Assembly (NCBI GenBank): GCA_026004875.1
Contig: BPJZ01000003.1
Coordinates: 1-64,000 of the forward strand
Source of the DNA: Candidatus Poribacteria bacterium
GTDB taxonomy: Bacteria; Poribacteria; WGA-4E; GCA-2687025
DNA length: 64,000 nt
Direction of reading: 5' to 3'
This document shows, one piece after another, positions 52,565-62,152 of the stretch. The position numbers and the translations under genes are program-made. Positions within the stretch are counted from its first letter, which is position 1. Each line of letters opens with the position of its first letter. The notes below the pieces were generated by a model. It did not search any database and had not been told where the DNA came from. It was given only the letters and a program-made list of their open reading frames with translations.

Positions 52565-53748
52565 GCTTGGGCCTCTAAAAAGCGCCAGGCAAGGGCAGCC
52601 AGCATCGCTGCGCCGATCGGCAGCGCCCGCTCGTTAATGTCGAACTGGGGATGATGATGGGGAGCCGGCTCCCGCCCTTCTGGGGCTGCGCCGAGGAAGA
52701 AAAAACACCCTGGCACGCGCTGCAGGAAGAAGGCCATGTCCTCAGAGGCCATCAGTCCGGGGTGTTCCCGGTACGCTTGGGGACCGTAGAGCGCTTGGGC
52801 GGTCTCCGCAACCAGTCGGGTCGCTTCCGGGTCGTTGACTACTGCCGGGCAGTCCTGGACGATCTCTACCTCTGCGCGGCACTCGTAGGCTTGAGCGATC
52901 CCCTCGATCAGCGTTCGCACCCGCTGGTGAATCCGCTTCTGAACGGACCGCTCCATGGTGCGGATCGTGCCGGAAAGCTCTGCCGTCTGAGGGATCACGT
53001 TGACAGCGCTTCCGCCGTGGAGGGTCCCCACGGAGAGCACCGCCCGTTCCTCCGGCGGAACCGACCGGCTAACGATCGTTTGAAGGGCGAGGACCGTTTC
53101 TGCTGCTGCGACGATCGGGTCGGCGGTCTGATGGGGCATCGCCCCATGTCCGCCTCGCCCGTGGATGCGCACGTGGAGCGTGTCGTTGGCGGCCAGGATC
53201 GGCCCTGGGCGGGCGGCGAGCTCCCCCACCGGCGAGAGGCTCCACAGATGCAGCCCAAACGCCGCCTCCACCGGCGGATCGTCCAACACCCCGTCGGCGA
53301 TCATCGCTTGGGCCCCCTGGACGATCTCCTCCGCGGGCTGAAAGGCGAACTTCACCTGGCCAGGCAGCTTCTCTCGATGCTGGGCCAGCAGCTTGGCGGC
53401 TAAAAGTCCGATCGTCGTGTGTCCGTCGTGGCCGCAAGCGTGCATCCATCCGGGGGTTTGAGAGCGATAGGGAACTTCGTTCTGCTCCTCGATGGGAAGA
53501 GCGTCCATGTCGGCTCGGAGCAGGACCGTCCGGCCGGGTCGGCCCCCCTCCAAAAGGGCGACGACGCCAGTCTTTCCGACGCGGGGGATCACCTTCAGTC
53601 CGAGCCGATCCAGGTATTCGGTCACCCGTTCTGCCGTCCGGTGCTCCTGGAAGGAAGGCTCCGGATGGGCGTGAAAGTCGCGGCGGAGCGCGACGGCTTC
53701 GGCGTATAGCGATGCCGCCTCTTGGGGAAGTCCCCTCCATCCGCTCAT
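52561..53748 (-). CDS. M20-family amidohydrolase/carboxypeptidase
   Basis: 395 residues, binuclear zinc hydrolase of the M20D (IAA-amino acid hydrolase/hippuricase/N-acyl-amino acid deacylase) type. Metal and active sites: LLRADMDALPIEEQNEVPY, WMHACGHDGHTTIGLL, FAFQPAEEIVQGAQAMI, AFGLHLWSLSPVG and GRGGHGAMPH. Substrate is an N-acylated amino acid or similar. It overlaps mqnC by four bases (ATGA), so it is the tail of the menaquinone operon. Confidence 0.92.
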   Translation of the reverse strand: MSGWRGLPQEAASLYAEAVALRRDFHAHPEPSFQEHRTAERVTEYLDRLGLKVIPRVGKTGVVALLEGGRPGRTVLLRADMDALPIEEQNEVPYRSQTPGWMHACGHDGHTTIGLLAAKLLAQHREKLPGQVKFAFQPAEEIVQGAQAMIADGVLDDPPVEAAFGLHLWSLSPVGELAARPGPILAANDTLHVRIHGRGGHGAMPHQTADPIVAAAETVLALQTIVSRSVPPEERAVLSVGTLHGGSAVNVIPQTAELSGTIRTMERSVQKRIHQRVRTLIEGIAQAYECRAEVEIVQDCPAVVNDPEATRLVAETAQALYGPQAYREHPGLMASEDMAFFLQRVPGCFFFLGAAPEGREPAPHHHPQFDINERALPIGAAMLAALAWRFLEAQA

Positions 53749-54899
53749 GAGATTACCCGTTCGCCCGCTGGCGCTGCGTTCAGGAGGGATCGGCGCTTCT
53801 CAGAGAGTTGACGCAACAACTCCTCCGGGTCGCCGGCGTCTTCGTAAAAGGTGGTCCGCAAGCGCGGCGTGTAACCGGCGTCTCGAATCAGCCGGCAGAT
53901 GTCTCGAATGCCTAGCTCGTACCGAGTGCCCGCCGCGCTGACGACGTTCTCCTCCATCATCGTCTGGCCGAAGTCGTTTACGCCGTAGTCCAACGAAATC
54001 TGGGCGATCTTCGGCCCCTGGGTAACCCAGGAGGCTTGAATGTTGTCCACGTTGTCCAGGACCAGCCGCGAAAGGGCGATCGTCTTCAGGTAGTCGAACC
54101 CGCTCGCCTTGCGACGGATCGGCAGCCGGGTGCCTTCCGGCTGAAAGTTCCATGCCGCAAAGGCGGTAAATCCACCCGTTTCGTCCTGGAGCTCGCGGAT
54201 GCGGAGCAGCGTTTCGATCCGGTGCTCCGGCCGTTCCACATGGCCGTACATCATCGTGGCTGTTGTGCGCATCCCCAGCCGATGGGCTGTGCGCATCACC
54301 TCAAGCCATTCGTCTGTCCGATCCTTGTACGGAGCGATCACCTCTCGGACCTCGTCCACGAGGATTTCGCCGCCTGCACCGGGCAAGGAGCCCATCCCCG
54401 CTTCGCGAAGTCGGATCAGGGTCTCCTCCACCGACAGCTTGGAGATCTTCGCAATGTAGAGCACCTCGGCCACCGAGAGCCCGTGGATGTTGATGTGAGG
54501 CCAGCGCCCCTTGATCGCTTGAAACAGCCGCTCGAAGTAGTCGATGCGCAGCTTGGGATTTAGCCCGCCCTGGATCAGGATCTCCCGCCCGCCGACGGCG
54601 TCCAGCTCTTCGATCTTTTGGAAGATCTCCTCGTCGGAGAGGACGTAGGCCTCCTCGTCTTGGGGCAGTCGGTAGAAGGCGCAAAACTTGCACTGGACCC
54701 AGCAGACGTTGGTGTAGTTGATGTTTCGGGAGATGATGAAGGTGACGATCCGTTCCGGCTTCCTTCGAAACCGGACGACCGAAGCGAGATGACCTAAGAA
54801 CGGGAGATTCGGCGACCGGTAGAGCGTCATCGCCTCCTCAAAGGAGAGTCGCTCCCCAGCGTAAACCTTCTCAGCGATAGCGAACAGCTCGGTGCTCAT
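53745..54899 (-). CDS. mqnC: Cyclic dehypoxanthine futalosine synthase
   Basis: Radical SAM enzyme of the futalosine menaquinone route, forming the spiro ring of cyclic dehypoxanthinyl futalosine. 384 residues; cluster motif NYTNVCWVQCKFCAFYR (C66, C70, C73), ILIQGGLNPKL, GMGSLPGAGGEILVDEVR and ATMMYGHVERPEHRIE. The Cys-x3-Cys-x2-Cys with following FY is shared by MqnC and MqnE; the VCWVQCKFCAFYR form is MqnC. Overlaps mqnE and the M20 gene by four bases each. Confidence 0.95.
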   Translation of the reverse strand: MSTELFAIAEKVYAGERLSFEEAMTLYRSPNLPFLGHLASVVRFRRKPERIVTFIISRNINYTNVCWVQCKFCAFYRLPQDEEAYVLSDEEIFQKIEELDAVGGREILIQGGLNPKLRIDYFERLFQAIKGRWPHINIHGLSVAEVLYIAKISKLSVEETLIRLREAGMGSLPGAGGEILVDEVREVIAPYKDRTDEWLEVMRTAHRLGMRTTATMMYGHVERPEHRIETLLRIRELQDETGGFTAFAAWNFQPEGTRLPIRRKASGFDYLKTIALSRLVLDNVDNIQASWVTQGPKIAQISLDYGVNDFGQTMMEENVVSAAGTRYELGIRDICRLIRDAGYTPRLRTTFYEDAGDPEELLRQLSEKRRSLLNAAPAGERVIS

Positions 54900-56041
54900 C
54901 CGGCTACGGCTCCTTCAGCGTCCCGCTGAATGACGTGGTAAAGCGTGTCGCGCTCGACCGGCTCCCGGCCTGCCTCGCGGATCAGCTCTAAGAGCTGTTC
55001 CCGCGTCAGCACCTGTCGCCGGTCGGTGGTCGGGTCGCGGGTAATCTCGTACTCCTGAATCGTCCCGTCCACATCGTCAGCGCCGTACCAAAGGGCTACT
55101 TGAGTGACCGCCGGCGTGTTCATCACCCAGAAGGACTTGATATGCTCGATGTTGTCCAGCATGAGCCGAGCGACGGCGATGTTCCGGAGGTCGTCGTAGC
55201 CGGTCGGGCCGGGGAGGTGGGCCAGCGCGCTTCCCTCCGGGTGAAAGGAGAGCGGAATGAAGGTCAAAAAGCCTCCCGTCTCGTCTTGGAGCTCGCGGAT
55301 GCGGATCATATGCTGGACCCGCTCATCGGGCCGTTCGATGTGCCCGTAGAGCATCGTCACGTTAGAGCGAAAGCCCATCCGGTGGACGGTGCGGGCCGTC
55401 TGGAGCCACTCTTCGCCGTCTAGCTTTCGGTCGAACAGCTCCTCGTGGAGCCGGTCGCTGAGCACCTCCACGCCGCCGCCGGGCATCGAGCCCAGCCCCG
55501 CCTCTCGCAGCTCGATCAGCACCTCCTCCAAGGGCTTTTTGGCCACCTTCTGAATCTGCTGGAGCTCGATCATGGTGAAGGCCTTAATGTGGGCGTTGGG
55601 ACGCACCTCCTTCACCGTGCGGAGTAGGTCCAGGTAGTACTGGTACGGCAAGCGCGGATGGATCCCCCCGACGATGTGGATCTCCGTAATCGGGATGTCG
55701 ATATAGGCCAGGAGCTTCTGGCGGACCTCCTCCATCGAGAGGACATAGGGGGCCGGTCCGCCCTTTTTCGCGTAAAAGGAGCAGAACTTACAGAACTTAT
55801 CGCAGATGTTCGTGTAGTTGAGATGCTGGTTGCGCACCCAGTAGGCCTTGTTGCCGTTGATCCGTTCCCGGACGATGTTGGCCAAGAACCCTACGCCGGC
55901 CAGATCGTCCGTTTCGTAGAGCAGGAGCCCGTCTTCAAAGCTCAGCCGTTGGCCCTCGATTACCTTTTCGTAGATCGGATAGAGGCGCCGATCTCGCAGG
56001 GCGAGGATTTGGCCGCTCTGAGGGTTGCGCAGTGCCTTCAT
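54896..56041 (-). CDS. mqnE: Aminofutalosine synthase
   Basis: Radical SAM enzyme joining 3-[(1-carboxyvinyl)oxy]benzoate to SAM-derived adenosine to make aminodeoxyfutalosine. Start at the ATG at 56041, whose A is the last base of the map stop (TGATG). 381 residues; cluster motif NYTNICDKFCKFCSFYAKKG (C80, C84, C87), IHIVGGIHPRLPYQYYL, GLGSMPGGGVEVLSDRLH and VTMLYGHIERPDERVQ. With mqnC it shows the futalosine pathway; mqnA, B and D are not in the window. Confidence 0.95.
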   Translation of the reverse strand: MKALRNPQSGQILALRDRRLYPIYEKVIEGQRLSFEDGLLLYETDDLAGVGFLANIVRERINGNKAYWVRNQHLNYTNICDKFCKFCSFYAKKGGPAPYVLSMEEVRQKLLAYIDIPITEIHIVGGIHPRLPYQYYLDLLRTVKEVRPNAHIKAFTMIELQQIQKVAKKPLEEVLIELREAGLGSMPGGGVEVLSDRLHEELFDRKLDGEEWLQTARTVHRMGFRSNVTMLYGHIERPDERVQHMIRIRELQDETGGFLTFIPLSFHPEGSALAHLPGPTGYDDLRNIAVARLMLDNIEHIKSFWVMNTPAVTQVALWYGADDVDGTIQEYEITRDPTTDRRQVLTREQLLELIREAGREPVERDTLYHVIQRDAEGAVAG

Positions 56042-56799
56042 CACGATTCGTCCCAAGGGGTGAGGATTTCGCAGCCGTCGGAGAGCACGACGACGGTGTG
56101 TTCAAAGTGAGCCGAGGGCTTCCGGTCGGCGGTCACGACCGTCCAGCCGTCTTCGAGGACTTCAACCCGGTAGGTGCCCATGTTGACCATTGGCTCGACG
56201 GCCAGGGTCATCCCGGCCCGGAGGATCGGCCCCTCCTCGGGGGCGCCGAAGTTAGGCACCTGGGGCTCTTCGTGCATCCGCTGACCGATGCCGTGCCCGA
56301 CAAACTGCCGAACCACGCTGAAGCCGTGGCTCTCCACGTAGGACTGGATCGCGTGCGAGAGCACGCCCAGCCGAATTCCAGCGCGAAGCACCGAAAGCCC
56401 GTGCCGAAGCGCCTCCTGGGTCACCTTCAGCAGCTCGGCGACGTTTGGCGCCACTGCGCCAACGGGAAAGGTGCAGGCGTTGTCGCCGTGGTAGCCCCGA
56501 TAGTAGGCCCCCACGTCCACGCTCACGATGTCGCCCTCTTGGAGAATCTGCTCCTCAGAGGGAATGCCGTGGACGACCACCTCGTTAACCGACGCGCAGA
56601 TCGTGGCCGGGTAACCCTGATAGCCCAGAAAGGAGGGATCCGCCCCGGCCGCCTTGAGGGCCTCGAAGGCGATCCGGTCCAGCTCTGCAGTCGTGACACC
56701 AGGCCGCACCGCTTCGCCAACTCGACGGAGCACCTCGGCGGCGATCCGACCGCTTTGGCGCATTCGCTCGATCTCTTTGGGGGATTTGATCAAACCCAT
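56041..56799 (-). CDS. map: Methionine aminopeptidase, type I
   Basis: Removes the N-terminal Met of nascent proteins. 252 residues with the five metal ligands in VDVGAYYRGYHGDNA (two Asp), GHGIGQRMHEEPQ (His), MTLAVEPMV (Glu) and FEHTVVVL (Glu). VVHGIPSE carries the substrate His. No zinc-finger extension. Coupled to mqnE by a one-base overlap; no secY or infA nearby, unlike many genomes. Confidence 0.96.
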   Translation of the reverse strand: MGLIKSPKEIERMRQSGRIAAEVLRRVGEAVRPGVTTAELDRIAFEALKAAGADPSFLGYQGYPATICASVNEVVVHGIPSEEQILQEGDIVSVDVGAYYRGYHGDNACTFPVGAVAPNVAELLKVTQEALRHGLSVLRAGIRLGVLSHAIQSYVESHGFSVVRQFVGHGIGQRMHEEPQVPNFGAPEEGPILRAGMTLAVEPMVNMGTYRVEVLEDGWTVVTADRKPSAHFEHTVVVLSDGCEILTPWDES

Positions 56800-56921
56800 T
56801 GCGCCTCTCTTGTGAAGATGGCGCCCCTCACCGCACTGCCAAAAAGTTCCTCTAACATACTACCCTACGGTGGGGCGAAAAGTCAGGCGGACCAGGAAGC
56901 TGAGGTCCTGAGGTCGAAGCT

Positions 56922-57580
56922 TCAATCCTCGGGGGCTGCCGACGCCGATGGGGTGCAGCAAGCCCGTTCGCGGAGCTTTTCCCAGATCGTTCGTGCCCGC
57001 TCTCGGAGCTGTTCGAGCGTTCCGTCGTTCTCGATGACGTAGGTGGCACGGCGGCGCTTCTCCTCCATGGGCATCTGAAGGGCGATCCGGCGTTCCACCT
57101 CCTGGCGGCTTAGAGGGCGGCCCTCTCGTCGAGCTCGGTCTAAGGCACGGCGGATCATCTCCTCCTGGGGCGCGGCGACCGTCACGGTCACGTCAACGAC
57201 GGCGTCCTAGGCCGGCTTCAAAGAGCAGCGGCGAGTCAATCACCACGATCCCGCACGGGTGCTCCTGGAAAAACGCCTGGGCCTCTTGAAGGTGGATCGC
57301 CCCGCGTGCGCGGGTGAACGATCCGCATGAGCCGCTGCCGTTGGAATTCGTCTGAGAAGACGATGCGGGCCAGCTCCGCTCGGTTCAAAGAGCCGTCCGG
57401 GAGGAAGACCCTCTCTCCGAACGCCTCCCGAACGGCCCGACGTACCTCCGGATCGGAGGCGTATAGCCGGTGGACGGTCTCGTCGGAGCTGAGGACGTGG
57501 CCGCCCCATTCCCTCCACAGTCCGGCCACTGTGGACTTGCCTGAAGCCATCCCCCCGGTCAGACCGACCAGTAACCCCAT
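56922..57580 (-). CDS. coaE: Dephospho-CoA kinase, two frame breaks
   Basis: Last step of CoA synthesis. N part: P-loop GLTGGMASGKST (about 6-17), SSDETVHRLYA, LARIVFSD. Dropping one base from the C4 run at 57300-57303 gives TRAIHLQEAQAFFQEH, then VVIDSPLLFEAGLD; dropping another at the CCTAGG at 57206-57211 gives DAVVDVTVTVAAPQEE and the C part with RIALQMPMEEKRRRATYVIENDG. The rejoined protein of about 219 residues is complete and of family length. Two single-base surpluses in 100 bases of an essential gene suggest sequence error. Confidence 0.9.
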
Positions 57581-57589
57581 AAGGCTGCC

Positions 57590-58474
57590 TTAGGGAATCA
57601 CCTTGTTCAGGGGATATTCAATGAAGTCGGAAGCCCCGGCACGCCGAAGTTTGGGGATGAGATCGCGCACTTGCGATTGGTCCACGATCGTCTCAACGGC
57701 GAACCATCGCTCGTCCGATCCGCCGTTGGTCAGCGGGGAGATCGTCGGGCGTTTCATCGCCGGAAGCTGGGCCAGGACCGCCTCCAAGCAGGATTCGGGG
57801 ACGTTCATCTTCAGACCGACTTTGGAGTCGGCTGCCAGCGCCCCCTGAAGAAGCATGACAATATCCTCGATCTTGGACCGTTTCCAGCTGTTGGTCCAGG
57901 CCTCTTTGTTGGCGACGATCACCGGATAGCTCTGGATCATCTCGGCAACAATTCGCAGCCGGTTCGCTCGGAGGGAGCTCCCCGTCTCGGTCAGGTCCAC
58001 GATCGCGTCGCAGAGATAGGGCACCTTAGCTTCGGTCACGCCGTGGGAGAAGCGGACGTCGGCCTTAACGCCGTGCTCGGCGAGCCACTGTTCGGTGGTG
58101 CGCACTAGCTCGGTATAGATGACCTTTCCGTCCACGTCCTGGATCGAGCGGATCGGGGAGTCCTCCGGCACGGCCAACACCCAGCGGGCCGGACGCCTGG
58201 AGGCGCGGTTGTAGTGAAGCTCCGCGATGGTTAGCACATCGGCGCCGGTCTCAACCACCCAGTCCTTCCCGGCAATTCCGATGTCCAGGTGACCCCGTTC
58301 CACGTAAAGGGCCATCTCCTGCGGCCGGAGCAGCATCCCTTCTAGCTCTTCGTCGTCAAAGGTCAGCGTGTAAGAGCGCGAAGAGATGTAGATCGGATAT
58401 CCGGCGTGCTCAAACAATCGTACCGTGGCGTCCTGGAGGCTCCCCTTAGGGATACCGATCTTGAGCGTACTCAT
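57590..58474 (-). CDS. hisG: ATP phosphoribosyltransferase, long form
   Basis: First enzyme of histidine synthesis. The ATG at 58474 follows GAGGGAATC and overlaps the preceding stop (ATGA). 294 residues: KIGIPKGSLQDATVRLFEHAG, DIGIAGKDWV, the PRPP loop DAIVDLTETGSSLRANRL, and a C-terminal ACT-like regulatory domain (about 215-294, VGLKMNVPESCLEAVLAQLPAMKRPTISPL), which marks the hexameric, histidine-inhibited long form that does not need HisZ. Not with other his genes. Confidence 0.95.
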   Translation of the reverse strand: MSTLKIGIPKGSLQDATVRLFEHAGYPIYISSRSYTLTFDDEELEGMLLRPQEMALYVERGHLDIGIAGKDWVVETGADVLTIAELHYNRASRRPARWVLAVPEDSPIRSIQDVDGKVIYTELVRTTEQWLAEHGVKADVRFSHGVTEAKVPYLCDAIVDLTETGSSLRANRLRIVAEMIQSYPVIVANKEAWTNSWKRSKIEDIVMLLQGALAADSKVGLKMNVPESCLEAVLAQLPAMKRPTISPLTNGGSDERWFAVETIVDQSQVRDLIPKLRRAGASDFIEYPLNKVIP

Positions 58475-59310
58475 GGACGTGATTCCCTCAGCTGCCAGTT
58501 CTGGCGATCCGGCGGAGCGTCCCCCCATTCCAGCACGCGCCAGGCGTCCGTTTCGTCCCGGCGCAGCAGCAGGTCGGCGGTCCCCACGAACCGTCGCGAA
58601 CGGTCGGCGCTCCGGAACCTCATGTCGTAATCGTAGCGTACCGCCACCAGGTCTGGGGCAATCCAGACCAGATCGCGCGGCGGCGAAAGGTCCACCTCTG
58701 CCGCATCCCAGGGCTGAAACAGCTCCGGCACGATCCATTGGAGATATTGATCGCGACGAAGAACCCGATCGTCCTCCAGTTGCTCCGGCGTGCCGTTGTT
58801 GTAGGAATAGAGAAACTCATCGTCCAAAAGGGAGACGTACGTCTCCACGTCGCCCAGCTCAACGGCGTCGCGCAGAAACGCTTCGACGGTAAAAAGAACC
58901 GCTGCGGCCTCCTCGCCCAAGGGCTGACCTTCCGGCGGCTCCACGGGAATCGGCAGTTCACCGTCTGTCGCCTCCGCCCCCAGGAGGCCGGCAAGGGGGA
59001 TCGCTTCCGGAAGCGCCTCTTCAGACTCCGGGACGGAAGCCGGCTCCGGAGCGGTCGGGGTCCCTCCAGGGCCGATGCCCGAGCCCACCGCTCGGCTCTC
59101 CGCCGTCAGGCGGGCCGCTTCGGAGGTGTACACGTCGGTGAGCTCCAGGGGGCGGGGCGGCGGGAGCGTGACCCGGGCACGCTCACCCATCGTCTCCTCG
59201 GTCGTGGGCACCGACGGCACGTCTTGGTATCGTCTCCGCTGCTGGACGGTCGCCAAGATCAACATTCCGCCCAGCGCTAGCGTGATCAGCAGAGCTATCG
59301 TCCCGCGCAC
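58471..59310 (-). CDS. Membrane-anchored protein with NTF2/SnoaL-like domain
   Basis: 279 residues from a GTG. One N-terminal helix (IALLITLALGGMLILATV), then a long low-complexity linker rich in Pro, Glu and Ala (about 30-130), then a cystatin-like NTF2 fold (about 135-275: AAAVLFTVEAFLRDAVELGDVETYVSLLDDEFLYSYNNG, LVAVRYDYDMRFRSADRSRRFVGTADLLLRRDETDAWRVLEWG). Such domains bind small ligands or act as protein modules; no function is evident. Coupled to hisG by ATGA overlap. Confidence 0.8.
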   Translation of the reverse strand: MRGTIALLITLALGGMLILATVQQRRRYQDVPSVPTTEETMGERARVTLPPPRPLELTDVYTSEAARLTAESRAVGSGIGPGGTPTAPEPASVPESEEALPEAIPLAGLLGAEATDGELPIPVEPPEGQPLGEEAAAVLFTVEAFLRDAVELGDVETYVSLLDDEFLYSYNNGTPEQLEDDRVLRRDQYLQWIVPELFQPWDAAEVDLSPPRDLVWIAPDLVAVRYDYDMRFRSADRSRRFVGTADLLLRRDETDAWRVLEWGDAPPDRQNWQLRESRP

Positions 59311-59360
59311 GGGGTGTGTTCTCCCGCCCGGAGTGCCCTCAAAGTCGAGGTCTCAGGCGA

Positions 59361-62034
59361 TTACTCCTGGCCGCGCAGCATCTTAAGGTTGCGCAGGAGC
59401 GCCTCCCGGACTGTGTCCAGCTCCGCTTTGCGCTCCTTCTCTTGTTCGACGATGTGAGCGGGCGCTCGGTTGAGGAAATTCTCGTTGGAAAGGTTCCGCT
59501 CGACGCGAGCGAGGTCCTTTTCGACGCGGGCCAGCTCCTTTTCCAGTCGAGCGATCTCCTCCTGAACGTTGATGATCTCCCCCAGCGGGACGTACATCTC
59601 CACCGATCCGGCGACGGCGACGGCCGAGGTCGGCGGCTTGGTGTGGGTCTCGGCGATCTCTAAGGAGGCCGTCTTGACCAACTGATCAATGTAATCGCGG
59701 TGCCGTTCTAAAACGTCCCGCGCCCAGGCCCTCCGGAGAGTGAGCCAGTACCGGGATCGGTGTCGCTGGAGGAACGCGCATCTCCGCGCGGACGTTCCGG
59801 AGCGCTCGGATGACGCCGATCAACAGCTCCATCTCGCGCTCGGCGGTCTCGTCCCGCTCCCCCTCCTGAGCCTGGGGAAACGCGGCCAAACAGAGCGCCT
59901 CCCCCTCGTGCGGAATTCGGTGCCAAATCTCCTCGGTAACGAACGGCATGAACGGGTGCAGGAGCCTCAACGTTCGATCCAGAACCGTCCAGAGAACGTG
60001 CTTGGCCGTGTTGACCGCCTCCGGATGGTGAGAGCCGTAAAGCCGAATCTTTGCCAACTCGATGTACCAGTCGCAGTACTCGTGCCAGAGGAATTCGTAG
60101 AGGGCGTTGGCAGCGTCGGCAAAGCGGAAGCGTTCCAGCGACTCGTTCACCTGTGCCGTCACGCGGGAGAGCCGGCTGAGAATCCATCGGTCGGCGGTCT
60201 CCAGGCGCAGGGAGGGGCTCGGGTCCGGCTTCCAGTCTTTGAGGTGCATCAGCACAAATCGAGCGGCGTTCCAGAGCTTGTTGGCGAAGTTTCGATAGCC
60301 TGCCACGCGGCTTTCGGGGAGCTGCATCCACGGCGCCTCGATCATGCTGGCCGCGATCGCAAAGCGGAAGGCGTCCGTGCCGTACCGTTCCATCCAGTCG
60401 AGCGGGTCCACGACGTTTCCCCGCGACTTGCTCATCTTCTTTCCGTCCTCGCCAGCAAGTAGCGGGTGCAGATACACGTACCGAAACGGCACCTGTCCGA
60501 CCAACTGCAGGGAAAGGTTGATCATCCGAGAGACCCAGAAGAAGAGGATGTCCCATCCGGTCACCAGCACGTCGGTCGGGAAAAAGGTGCGGAAGGTCGG
60601 CGAATCCGTGTCCGGCCAGCCCAGGGTCACCAGCGGCCACAACCCGCTGCTGAACCAGGTGTCGAACACGTCCGGGTCCTGCTCCAGGTGCACGTTGGAG
60701 CCGTACCGCTCCCGCGCTTGGGCGTAAGCCTCTTCTTCGTTTTCGGCGACGATCACCTCCCCCTCGGGCGTGTACCAGGCCGGAATCCGATGGCCCCACC
60801 ACCGCGATCGAGAGAGCGGCCAGTCCCGGATGTTCTCCATCCAGTGGAGGAAGATCTGGGTCTGGTTCTCCGGAATGAAGGCGACCTCTCCTCGCTTGAC
60901 CGCCTCGATCGCCTTTTCGGCCATCGGCTTCATCCGCATGAACCAGCCTTGGGCGATTAGCGGCTCGACCGGCTCTTTGGTCCGTTCGTGCACGCCAACG
61001 GAGTGGACGTGATCCTCCACTTTGACCAGCAGCCCTTGCTCTTGAAGGTCTTGGACAATCCGCTCCCGCGCGGCATAGCGATCCAGACCCTGGTAAGGGC
61101 CGCCGTTTTCGTTGATCGTCGCGTCGGGATTGAAGATGTTCACGATCGGCAGGCCGTGACGCTGACCGATCTCGTAGTCGTTCGGGTCGTGGCCGGGCGT
61201 CACCTTAAGGGCGCCGGTTCCAAACTCTCGATCCACGTACTCGTCGGCGATGATCGGCAGCTCCCGCCCGATCAGCGGCAGTCGGGCCCGCTTGCCGATC
61301 AGGTCTTGATAGCGCTCGTCCTCGGGGTGGACGGCCACCGCTGTGTCGCCGAGCATCGTTTCCGGCCGGGTGGTCGCGATCACCAGTTCCCGATCGGAGC
61401 CGATCACCGGGTAGCGAATGTAGTAGAGCTTGCCCGCTCGCTCCTCGTACTCCACCTCCAGATCGCTGACGCTGGTTTGCAGGCTGGGCACCCAGTTGAC
61501 CATCGCCTCGCCGCGATAGATCAGCCCGGCCTCGTAGAGCCGCTTAAAGGCGATCGGAACGGCCCGCTGATAGCCCTCATCCAGGGTGAACCGCTCCCGC
61601 TCCCAGTCACAGGAGCAGCCCAGGCGCATCAGCTGGCTGATGATCCGGCCTCGCGACTGTTCCTTCCACTCCCACATGCGCCGGAGGAACTCCTCCCGCC
61701 CCAACTGGTAGCGGTCGGTGCCCTCCTCTTCGAGCATCCGTTCCATGACCACTTCAGTGATGATCCCCGCGTGGTCGGTGCCGGGCATCCAGAGGGTGTT
61801 GTACCCGCTCATCCGCTTCCAGCGGATCAGGATGTCTTGAAGCGTGTTGTCCAGTGCGTGGCCCATGTGCAGGCTGCCGGTCACGTTCGGCGGAGGAATC
61901 ACGATGCAATAGGCGGGCTTTTCGGACGAGTCCTCCGCATGAAAACAGCGGCGCTCCAGCCAGAACTTCAACCAGCGCTCTTCGACTTCCCGCGGCTCAT
62001 AGGCCTTCGGCAGCTCCGACGCACTCGTTCCCAC
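59361..62034 (-). CDS. valS: Valyl-tRNA synthetase, one frame break near the C terminus
   Basis: Class I synthetase. The GTG at 62034 follows AAGGGGAAGG. Motifs: the HIGH-type PPNVTGSLHMGHALDNT, the editing domain around TTRPETMLGDTAVAVHPEDERY, the KMSKS loop DGKKMSKSRGNVVDP, and the anticodon-binding helical domain (LSRVTAQVNESLERFRFADAANALYEFLWHEYCDWYIE). One surplus base in the TTTT at 59710-59713 splits off the end; dropping it gives LERHRDYIDQLVKTASL and the terminal coiled-coil (IARLEKELARVEKDLARVERNLSNENF), typical of ValRS. Confidence 0.94.
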
Positions 62035-62152
62035 GGACCTTCCCCTTGATTCCAAGCGATTTCAATCGTTCTGGGTCGGCATGCCGTCTCTGAGTTGGCT
62101 CTTCGGAAGGAAGGATATCACATCTCTCAGCAACGGTCTTAAAGGGAACCGC

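Noticed and set aside
60988-62049. 353-codon open frame on the plus strand inside valS
   Set aside because: Antisense to strongly conserved valS motifs, no ribosome site and no sensible product.
62035-62152. T-box leader for valS
   Set aside because: The gap is only 118 bases and shows no T-box core sequence or terminator/antiterminator pair.
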